Made by a program: the position numbers and the translations under genes. The notes under the pieces are model-generated. The model was not told where the DNA came from, searched no databases, and was given only the letters and a program-made list of their open reading frames with translations. Shown here piece by piece: positions 57,715 through 64,000 of a stretch of DNA of 64,000 nucleotides. This DNA is from Bradyrhizobium sp. Rc3b (GTDB taxonomy: Bacteria > Pseudomonadota > Alphaproteobacteria > Rhizobiales > Xanthobacteraceae): positions 1 through 64,000 of the forward strand of contig NZ_FOUS01000005.1 of the NCBI RefSeq assembly GCF_900114915.1, written 5' to 3'. Each line of letters starts with the position of its first letter. The stretch's first letter is position 1.

Positions 57715-57870
57715 ATGAAATCACCTGTGGTAGTCGTTGCAATCACACTGACTGCGGCCATTTTGGTCGCGGCGTCGCTGTTGATTGTCGTCACGCGCAA
57801 GGGCCCGGGGATTTCGACGCTGAATGCGCCGGCGCTGCAACAGCCCCTCAAGCACGCCCACTTGGTCTAA
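57715..57870 (+). CDS. Small single-helix membrane protein, second
   Basis: A frame of 51 residues starts at ATG 57715 with an N-terminal membrane helix (VVVVAITLTAAILVAASLLI) and a short tail. Its layout, position and size match the preceding small gene. The two are likely co-transcribed with the PAS membrane gene downstream, which follows after 129 bases. Confidence 0.5.
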   Translation: MKSPVVVVAITLTAAILVAASLLIVVTRKGPGISTLNAPALQQPLKHAHLV

Positions 57871-57999
57871 AATCATCCGAAAACCTGAAGCTTGCACGCA
57901 AGCGGACCTTAAACACACCGCAGGAAAACGTATCGCGGTGGCGCAACGATCAGCCAGTGTTGCGACGTTACCTCGGTTCGGGAGGAGCGAGACGGGTCC

Positions 58000-58806
58000 A
58001 TGCGGTTCGGATGGCGTGCGATCTCCGGTCCGGCGCTGACGGCAGCAGCCCTGCTGCTGACGATGCACTTCGATCGCTTCATCCCCTCGCCCGCGCCGCT
58101 GCTCGTGGGCATCGTGGCGCTCGCCGGCGCATTGTCGGGTCTCGCCTCCGCCATCGCCAGCGCGGCCGTCGCGGTGATCGGTGCGACGCTGCTCCTCCTC
58201 GGCCGCCACGGCGTTTCCGGCGCCACCAGTGCCGATCTGATCCCGCTCGGCCTCATGGCGATCACGGCTGCCGCCACCGCCGGCATCACCGGCCTGATGC
58301 GCGAGCGGCTGCTCGGTACGGTCGCGGCCGAACGGCAGAGCCACGCCACGGCCGCGCGGCTGTCGGCCGCGCTCGATCAGGTCGATATCGGCATCGTGCT
58401 GCTCGATGCCGAGACGCGGGCCGAATTCATCAACCGCGCCTTCCGCGACTATTTTGCGGTGCCGGACGAGATCGCCGACGGCAAGCCGCCCTTCATCGCG
58501 CTGATGTATCACAGCCGCGACACCGGCGCGTTCGAGCTGCCCGAAGACGAGCTCGGCACCTTCATCGCCCAGCGCATGGAGATGGTGCGGATCGGCGATG
58601 CCACGCCGATCAACATCGCCTTGCGCAACGGCGAGGTGCTGCGCTTCGTCTGCAACGCCCTGCCCGATGGCGGACGTATGCTGAGCTACACGCCGGTGAC
58701 CGATCTCGTGCGCCACACCGATGCGCCCTCGCGCGCCGACTACTACCGCTCGCTGCGCGATCCCACGGGCCGCAGGCTGATCCGGCATCTGCGCGCCGCG
58801 GAGTGA
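58000..58806 (+). CDS. Membrane protein with PAS domain
   Basis: The 268-residue protein has four likely membrane helices in residues 10-100 (TAAALLLTMHFDRF, LLVGIVALAGALSGLASAIA) and a C-terminal PAS domain (LSAALDQVDIGIVLLDAETR, EFINRAFRDYFAVPDEIADG). No kinase, cyclase or other output domain follows, so it may act as a sensor that signals through a partner. The N-terminal region resembles the DUF4118/KdpD-type membrane block. Confidence 0.75.
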   Translation: MRFGWRAISGPALTAAALLLTMHFDRFIPSPAPLLVGIVALAGALSGLASAIASAAVAVIGATLLLLGRHGVSGATSADLIPLGLMAITAAATAGITGLMRERLLGTVAAERQSHATAARLSAALDQVDIGIVLLDAETRAEFINRAFRDYFAVPDEIADGKPPFIALMYHSRDTGAFELPEDELGTFIAQRMEMVRIGDATPINIALRNGEVLRFVCNALPDGGRMLSYTPVTDLVRHTDAPSRADYYRSLRDPTGRRLIRHLRAAE

Positions 58807-58877
58807 TGCGACTGGCGATTGATCGGCACGCCCGTCATCACGTATGAAGGACGTCCCATCGATCGCAGGAAATCCAC

Positions 58878-59333
58878 ATGTCGCTCACCATTCGCGCCGT
58901 CACCAGGCAGGACTACGATCAATGGCTGCCGCTGTGGGACGGCTATAACGCCTTCTACGGCCGCTCTGGCCCGACCGCGCTGGCGGGCGAGATCACTGCG
59001 ATGACGTGGCAGCGTTTCTTCGATGCCTATGAGCCGGTGCATGGATTGGTCGCCGAGAGCGACGGCAGGCTGCTCGGCATGACGAACTACCTGTTTCATC
59101 GCAGCACCACCGCGATCGAGCCGTCCTGCTATCTGCAGGACCTGTTCACGCTGGAAGCCGCGCGCGGCAAGGGCGTCGCCTCGGCGCTGATCCACGGCGT
59201 GTATGAGCGGGCGAAATTGGCGGGATCGCCGCGCGTCTATTGGCAGACGCACGAGACCAATCTCACGGCACAGCGCTTGTATGACAAGGTCGCGGAGCGT
59301 TCCGGTTTCATCGTCTATCGCAAGCTGTTCTGA
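58878..59333 (+). CDS. GNAT-family N-acetyltransferase
   Basis: The 151-residue protein has GNAT motif A (LQDLFTLEAARGKGVASALI) and motif B (VYWQTHETNLTAQRLYDKVA). A start at ATG 58878 is assumed, from an aligned N-terminus (MSLTIRAVTRQDYDQWLPLW). The substrate is unknown. It sits 71 bases after the PAS protein on the same strand. Confidence 0.87.
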   Translation: MSLTIRAVTRQDYDQWLPLWDGYNAFYGRSGPTALAGEITAMTWQRFFDAYEPVHGLVAESDGRLLGMTNYLFHRSTTAIEPSCYLQDLFTLEAARGKGVASALIHGVYERAKLAGSPRVYWQTHETNLTAQRLYDKVAERSGFIVYRKLF

Positions 59334-59585
59334 TCCCCATCCGCACCCTGTGGATAACTCCCGCTGTCACCCCCGCGTAACATAGCGGGACTACGCTGTG
59401 CCTGCGTCTGATCTGGCCCCCCGTCACCGATCAAGCGCCCCAAGCGGTCACCGTCAGTCGCCGCGTCTGACAGGGGCCGCATTTTTTTGTCCGCCTTGTC
59501 AGCATGGCAGCAGCGCGGCGCGCGCCTTGCTGCTGCGGCGCACGATGGTCACAATGCGTGGCTGCTCTCTCTGACAGGATCTCCC

Positions 59586-60527
59586 ATGGAAATTCGCAAT
59601 CTCGGCGCCTCCGGCCTTCGCGTGTCCGCGGTCGGGCTCGGCTGCAACAATTTCGGCCAGCGCACGGATCTGGAGACCTCGCGCAAGGTGATCCATCGCG
59701 CGCTCGATCTCGGCATCACGCTGTTCGACACCGCCGACATCTATTCGAACATGGGCGGCTCGGAGACCGTGCTCGGTGCTGTGCTGGGCGACCGCCGCAA
59801 GGACATCGTGCTGGCGACGAAATATTCCAAGCCGATGGCGGAGGACGGAACCAAGCAGGGCGCCTCGCGCCGCTACATCATGGAGGCGGTAGAGGCGAGC
59901 CTGAAGCGGCTGAAGACCGATTACATCGATCTCTACCAGCAGCACGACTATGACCCGCTGACGCCGATCGAGGAGAGCCTGCGCGCGCTCGACGATCTCG
60001 TCCGCCAGGGCAAGGTCCGCTACATCGGCAATTCCAACTTTCCGGCCTGGCGCGTCGCCGAAGCCGAGTACGTCGCGCGCGCGATGAATGTCAGCCGCTT
60101 CGTGTCGTGCCAGGACGAATATTCGCTCGTCGTGCGCGACATCGAAAAGGACCTGCTGCCGGCAGCAACGGAATACAAGCTCGGCCTGTTGCCGTTTTTC
60201 CCGCTCGCAAGCGGCCTCCTGACCGGCAAATACCGGAAGGGCGAGGCCGCGCCCGATGATACCCGCTTCGGCAAGGTGGAGCGGCTGCGCGACCGCTACG
60301 TCACGCCGCGCAACGAGGATATCGTCGAGAAGCTCCAGGCCTTCGCCAAGGCCCGCGGCCACAGCATGCTCGAGCTCGCCTTCTCCTGGCTCGCCGCCCG
60401 CCCGCAAGTATCAAGCGTGATTGCCGGCGCCACCCGCGTCGAGCAGATCGAGCAGAACGTCAAGGCGATCGCCTGGCAGCTCAGCGCGGAGGAGATGGCG
60501 GAGATCGACAGGATCACGCTGGGCTAG
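59586..60527 (+). CDS. Aldo/keto reductase
   Basis: From ATG 59586 (AGGA upstream) the 313-residue protein is an aldo/keto reductase: MEIRNLGASGLRVSAVGLGC at the start, catalytic Tyr/Lys region in ADIYSNMGGSETVLGAVLGD, YIDLYQQHDYDPLTPIEESL, and NADP-binding SSVIAGATRVEQIEQNVKAI near the end. It reduces carbonyl compounds with NADPH; the native substrate is unknown. It belongs to the YajO/IolS-like subgroup by motif style. Confidence 0.92.
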   Translation: MEIRNLGASGLRVSAVGLGCNNFGQRTDLETSRKVIHRALDLGITLFDTADIYSNMGGSETVLGAVLGDRRKDIVLATKYSKPMAEDGTKQGASRRYIMEAVEASLKRLKTDYIDLYQQHDYDPLTPIEESLRALDDLVRQGKVRYIGNSNFPAWRVAEAEYVARAMNVSRFVSCQDEYSLVVRDIEKDLLPAATEYKLGLLPFFPLASGLLTGKYRKGEAAPDDTRFGKVERLRDRYVTPRNEDIVEKLQAFAKARGHSMLELAFSWLAARPQVSSVIAGATRVEQIEQNVKAIAWQLSAEEMAEIDRITLG

Positions 60528-60575
60528 AGCATGATCCGGAAAAGTGTGCAGCGGTTTTCCGGAAAGATCATGCTC
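60527..60575. repeat. Perfect-arm palindrome GAGCATGATCCGGAAAA
   Basis: Arms GAGCATGATC and GATCATGCTC, with matching CCGGAAAA inside, make a 49-base inverted repeat straddling the end of the aldo/keto reductase gene. It is a dispersed element of this lineage. Confidence 0.7.
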
Positions 60576-60601
60576 AGACAAACAAAGGCCGGCGCGGCGC
60601 G

Positions 60602-60925
60602 CTACTTCGCGCCGCGTCCCACGGTCTGCATCACCTCGAAGCCCTCGAACTGGGGATGGCCGAGATAGAGCGGCTTGTTGTCGCCTGCCTTGTGGTGCGC
60701 AGCGCGAAACGCTTCGGACTTGGTCCAGGCCTCGAACGCGGCATGGTTCGCCCACACGGTGTGCGAGGCATAGAGCGTGTGGTCCTCGAGCTCGGGTCCG
60801 CGCAGCAGATGGAATTCGACGAAGCCCGGCACCTTGTCCAGATGCGTATCGCGGCCGAGCCAGACCTGCTCGAAAGCGGCCTCGGAGCCCTTGGCGACAC
60901 GGAAGCGGTTCATGGCGATGTACAT
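60602..60925 (-). CDS. Haem-degrading monooxygenase, IsdG/HmuQ-type (antibiotic-biosynthesis-monooxygenase fold)
   Basis: The 107-residue protein starts MYIAMNRFRVAKGSEAAFEQ and has N6, W67 and H77 at the positions of the Asn-Trp-His triad of IsdG-family enzymes. It closely resembles rhizobial HmuQ in reading. Family enzymes open haem to release iron, as dimers in the cytoplasm. There is no haem-uptake gene here (HmuQ is normally near hmuR), so it is either a second enzyme of the family or a related ABM-fold protein. Confidence 0.8.
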   Translation of the reverse strand: MYIAMNRFRVAKGSEAAFEQVWLGRDTHLDKVPGFVEFHLLRGPELEDHTLYASHTVWANHAAFEAWTKSEAFRAAHHKAGDNKPLYLGHPQFEGFEVMQTVGRGAK

Positions 60926-60958
60926 GGGGATGGTTCTCCTGATGCTGCACCATTATCT

Positions 60959-61002
60959 CGTCATTCCGGGATGCGCCGCAAGGCGCAGGCCCGGAATGAC
61001 GG
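60959..61002. repeat. REP-like palindrome CGTCATTCCGGG
   Basis: Arms CGTCATTCCGGG and CCCGGAATGACG enclose a second short stem. It lies between the IsdG-like gene start and the DUF1501 gene stop. Confidence 0.7.
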
Positions 61003-61011
61003 CGCGTGGGG

Positions 61012-62226
61012 TTAGGCGACCAATCCCTTCATCGGCCGTACTCCCGCACTATCCGGGAACACCGTCTCGGCCAGCACGCGATCGGATAGACCGAACTGGC
61101 CCTGCAGCACGCCCTTGATCACGGAGCGCAGATCGGTGGTCGGCTTGAGATCGCGAGCTTCATACAAGTTCGCGAGCTTGAGGCCCGGCCATTCGGAGAT
61201 CACGCGTCCGCCTTTCACGGCGCCGCCGGCGAGCAGCGCGATCGTGCCGGTGCCGTGATCGGTGCCATCGGTGCCATTGATGCGCGCGGTGCGGCCGAAC
61301 TCCGTGGCGACGACGACGACGGTGTCGCGCCAGCGCTCCCCCAAACCGCTTTGGAATTCGGCGAGCGCGCCATCGAGCCCGCCGAGCAGGAAGGCGAGAC
61401 GCCCCACGGGGCCGCCTTCATTGGCATGGGTGTCCCAGCCATCGAAGGCGAGCGCGGCGATGCGCGGGCCATCGTCCGCCGCCATCAGCTTGGCCGCGCC
61501 GCGCGCGACCTGGCGCATCTGCGCCACCGCATTGCCGGGTTTCGGTTTCATGTCGTCTCCGCTCGCGGCCTTGTCGAGCTGAAGGCCTTGCGACAAGGCC
61601 ATCGCCAGCGCGGGATCGCGATGACGGTAGAGATCGACGAGGCGCATCGCGGTGTCGTCATCCGCCTGCGGCAGCGCCACCGGGGCCCAGCCGACGGTCG
61701 GCGCGTTGCCGCGCAGCACCAACGGCGTGGTGGGCCCGACCGCAAGAGCGCTCGATACGCGCTCGCCGCGCGGCAGCGCTTCCAGCGCGCGGTTGAGCCA
61801 GCCGGACTGCACGCGGCCGGGACCGGCATAGCCGCTTTCGAGCACGTCCTGGCCGTCGAAATGCGAGCGGTCGCGATAAGGCGTCGCCACGGCATGGATC
61901 ACCGCGGCATGCTGGTCGCGATACATGCGCGCAAATTCCGGCATCGCCGGATGCAGCGCGAAGAAGGAATCCAGCATGATCGCGGGATGCGCGCCGTCAG
62001 AAGTGAGCGCGATCGAGCCGTGCAGGCCGGCATAATCGGGGTCGCCGATCGGCGCGACGGTCGCAAGACCGTCGAGCGCGCCGCGCAGGATCACCACGAT
62101 CAGCCGGGGATCGTGCCCATCGGCCGCGCGCGCGAATTTCGGCAAATAAGCCCAGGCCGCGAACGAGGCGCCGCCGAGCAGGAGACTGCGGCGCGAGGTG
62201 AGGAGCCGGTTCTCGGTGCAGTCCAT
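61012..62226 (-). CDS. DUF1501-family exported protein
   Basis: The 404-residue protein starts at ATG 62226, behind AGGAGG. It has a twin-arginine-like signal (SRRSLLLGGASFAAWAYLP) and the DUF1501 pattern (RLIVVILRGALDGLATVAPI, VVVATEFGRTARINGTDGTD, GGAVKGGRVISEWPGL). These exported proteins pair with DUF1800 proteins and are related to the alkaline-phosphatase/sulfatase fold; the substrate is unknown. Its ribosome site lies inside the 3' end of the DUF1800 gene, a translational-coupling layout. Confidence 0.9.
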   Translation of the reverse strand: MDCTENRLLTSRRSLLLGGASFAAWAYLPKFARAADGHDPRLIVVILRGALDGLATVAPIGDPDYAGLHGSIALTSDGAHPAIMLDSFFALHPAMPEFARMYRDQHAAVIHAVATPYRDRSHFDGQDVLESGYAGPGRVQSGWLNRALEALPRGERVSSALAVGPTTPLVLRGNAPTVGWAPVALPQADDDTAMRLVDLYRHRDPALAMALSQGLQLDKAASGDDMKPKPGNAVAQMRQVARGAAKLMAADDGPRIAALAFDGWDTHANEGGPVGRLAFLLGGLDGALAEFQSGLGERWRDTVVVVATEFGRTARINGTDGTDHGTGTIALLAGGAVKGGRVISEWPGLKLANLYEARDLKPTTDLRSVIKGVLQGQFGLSDRVLAETVFPDSAGVRPMKGLVA

Positions 62227-62228
62227 CG

Positions 62229-63785
62229 TCACCTCCTCTGCATTTCCGGCGACATCAAGAGCAGCGCCAGCGCCTGCTGGCGCGACTCCGCGCGCTCGAT
62301 GGTCCGGCGCGTCTCGATGGAGGCCGCATCCGCCGCTGCGAATTCCAGCAGATCCAGCGGATCGATGTTGGGCCCGAGCCGTGCGCCCATCTGCGCGGCG
62401 ATATCGAGCCTGAGCTTCATGCCCTCAGGCGCGGCCCATGCGGCGCTGGTATCGGGGAAACCATTGGGGCCGGCCGGCGACCACAGCGGCTGTCCCAGCA
62501 GGTTGAGATTGTTCAGATAGGCGCCTGGATCCTCCGGCACGCGCGCGAGCAGCCGGCCGCTCGCGACCAGGAAATCATAGGGCGAGCGCAACTTGGTCAG
62601 CGGCGCCTTCCACGCCTCGTCGGAATCAACCAGCGCCGTGGCAAGCGCCTTGAGGTCGCCGTCGGTCTTGACGAAGATTTCGCGCAACCGCGCCACCAAT
62701 CCCGGCGGCGGATCGTCGGCGACGAAATGGCGGACGAACTTGGTGGCGATGAAATTCGCGGTCGACGGATGGCTCGCGATGTCAGCGAGCGCGGCTTCGC
62801 CTTGCGCAAGGCCCGTCGCCTCGTAGCTCTTGCCGAGCAACATCTGCGCGCCGGGCTGGTGCGCATTGGTGTTGAACACGAAGGAGCCGGGTGTGCCGAG
62901 CTGCCCCTGCCTTCCGGCAAAGGTCCAGCCGGTGATGATCCGCGCGAGCGAGGTGACGTCCTCCTGCGTGTAGCCGCCACCGACGCCGAGCGTGTGCAGC
63001 TCCATGATCTCGCGCGCGAGATTTTCGTTCAGGCCGCGCTTGCGGTTCTGGCCTGCGCGCGAATCCGGGCCGAGCGATTGCTGGTTGTCGAGGAAGAACA
63101 GCATCGCCGGATGCTGCTCGACCGCTTTCAGCATGTCGGCGAAGCGCCCGAGCACATGCGGCCTGATCGCCTCGCGCTCGAACGCGCCGGCCCAGATCCG
63201 CGCCAGCTCACCCTTGGTCGCGGAAATGCAGAAATGGTTGGACCAGAACGCGACGAGACGCTCGGTGAAGCCGCAGGTGGCCAGCGTCGCGCGCTGCAGG
63301 CGCGCCAGCGCTTCGCTGCGGAAGGTCTTCTGGATGACGTTGAGCGGCTGCGGGGCCGGCTTGGCCGCCGGCGGTGCAGCCGCATTGGGCTGCATCGCGT
63401 CCGGCTTTGCCGCATTGTCCGCCGGCTTGGCTTCCGTCATCTGGCCGGCGACTTCCGTTGCTGCCGCATTCAGCGAGAGATTGCGGCGGAGCCCGGGCTT
63501 CGGTTCACTCGGCGCAGGCGGCTGCGTCTCGGCGGGCGCGGCGGCCTTCGCCGCTTCGCGCGCCTGCCTGACCTGATCCTGATAGGCGAAGACGGCCTGC
63601 CCGAGTTGCTGGGTCGATTGCAGACCGGGCGCCTCCAGCAACACCCCACTCGCACGGACCAGCTCTGCCTTCACGAAACCGCGAGGATCGGAGGCTGCGT
63701 TGATGAGATCGCCCGAGGCGCCGCCGCGGGCGCCGAAGCCAAAACGGTTGAGCGCGACGAGCGCGGCTTGCGAATCGCGGGCCAT
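62229..63785 (-). CDS. DUF1800-family protein
   Basis: The 518-residue protein opens ALVALNRFGFGARGG, the DUF1800 hallmark, and contains HFCISATKGELARIWAGAFE, RKRGLNENLAREIMELHTLG and IITGWTFAGRQGQLGTPGSF. It ends in LLMSPEMQRR. DUF1800 and DUF1501 genes travel together in many bacteria, and the function is unknown. A Pro/Ala-rich segment (about 90-155) is a likely linker. It starts at ATG 63785. It is the first gene of the pair. Confidence 0.9.
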   Translation of the reverse strand: MARDSQAALVALNRFGFGARGGASGDLINAASDPRGFVKAELVRASGVLLEAPGLQSTQQLGQAVFAYQDQVRQAREAAKAAAPAETQPPAPSEPKPGLRRNLSLNAAATEVAGQMTEAKPADNAAKPDAMQPNAAAPPAAKPAPQPLNVIQKTFRSEALARLQRATLATCGFTERLVAFWSNHFCISATKGELARIWAGAFEREAIRPHVLGRFADMLKAVEQHPAMLFFLDNQQSLGPDSRAGQNRKRGLNENLAREIMELHTLGVGGGYTQEDVTSLARIITGWTFAGRQGQLGTPGSFVFNTNAHQPGAQMLLGKSYEATGLAQGEAALADIASHPSTANFIATKFVRHFVADDPPPGLVARLREIFVKTDGDLKALATALVDSDEAWKAPLTKLRSPYDFLVASGRLLARVPEDPGAYLNNLNLLGQPLWSPAGPNGFPDTSAAWAAPEGMKLRLDIAAQMGARLGPNIDPLDLLEFAAADAASIETRRTIERAESRQQALALLLMSPEMQRR

Positions 63786-63899
63786 CGATTTGTCCTTCGC
63801 GTGTCGGGAGCCGCTTTCGGAGTCCGCGCGCGACGCCTAATATACCGCAGCGACCGATGAACCCGACATGAAAATCACGGCGAAGCTTCGACGTAAATC

Positions 63900-64000
63900 A
63901 TGACAAATCCGAAAGAATCCGCATCACCGGAACCGCGCCGCCTCGCCTGCGCGCGCTGCGGTACTGAGTTCGGCTGCGACCTCTCGGGCACCTGCTGGTG
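63900..64000 (+). CDS. Cysteine-rich CWC-family protein (5' end only)
   Basis: From ATG 63900 the frame reads MTNPKESASPEPRRLACARC and then GTEFGCDLSGTCW before the window ends. Three spaced Cys and a final CW match the start of cysteine-rich CWC proteins, small putative metal binders. Divergent from the DUF1800 gene. Confidence 0.6.
   Translation, partial: MTNPKESASPEPRRLACARCGTEFGCDLSGTCW

Noticed and set aside
61255..62520. Plus-strand open frame of 421 residues
   Set aside because: Antisense to the DUF1501/DUF1800 pair and without motifs.

Overview
The window reads as one chromosomal stretch of an alphaproteobacterium, most likely Bradyrhizobium or a close relative. The evidence is the family repertoire (phasin, PdhS-like kinase, Omp25/31-type porins, DUF992, PAS-domain membrane proteins), the high GC of the right part, the dispersed palindromic repeats, and a tRNA-His with A73 and no encoded G-1. 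Names are given from protein features read by eye; no database search was run.

The window has two halves separated by the tRNA-His gene at 28099-28175. The left half (1 to about 28.1 kb) is an accessory island: lower GC, sparse genes, an IS3-family end at the left edge, and many broken genes. It carries an RND efflux permease without its partner, relics of panC, of a small CPEC protein, of a serine recombinase, of a DUF2130 protein and of a membrane protein, a secreted caspase-like protein, a small protein/lipoprotein pair, a 752-residue exported protein, and a conspicuous intact cluster at 15.4-22.9 kb. That cluster has a GH13 enzyme divergent from a four-gene operon: a GMC dehydrogenase small subunit fused to a carbohydrate-binding-like domain, the GMC FAD subunit, and two cupin proteins. 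To its right are a secretion-signal/DUF3320 chimera, a relic of a bacterial ubiquitin-like conjugation operon (Ubl plus E1-like protein) that collides with a truncated phage single-strand-binding protein gene, a DUF4238 gene and an unknown gene. The 3' end of the tRNA faces the island, as expected if the tRNA was the integration site. No integrase lies in the window.

The right half (28.2-64 kb) is ordinary, densely coded core chromosome: phasin, a large PdhS-like histidine kinase, a chemotaxis receptor, a thiolase, serA and serC (serine synthesis), a GNAT/GST pair, two outer-membrane beta-barrels, a fosmidomycin-resistance-type MFS pump, glmM (cell-wall precursor), lldD (lactate oxidation), an exported protein, aroE (shikimate pathway), a SulP anion transporter with an XRE regulator and a sharp palindrome upstream, an EF-G paralogue, a DUF992 protein, an aspartate aminotransferase, a GST, two tiny membrane proteins, a PAS membrane protein, a GNAT, an aldo/keto reductase, an IsdG/HmuQ-type haem-degrading monooxygenase, a DUF1800-DUF1501 pair, and the start of a CWC-family cysteine-rich gene. 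Several genes end in clear intrinsic terminators, and many gaps hold palindromic repeats.
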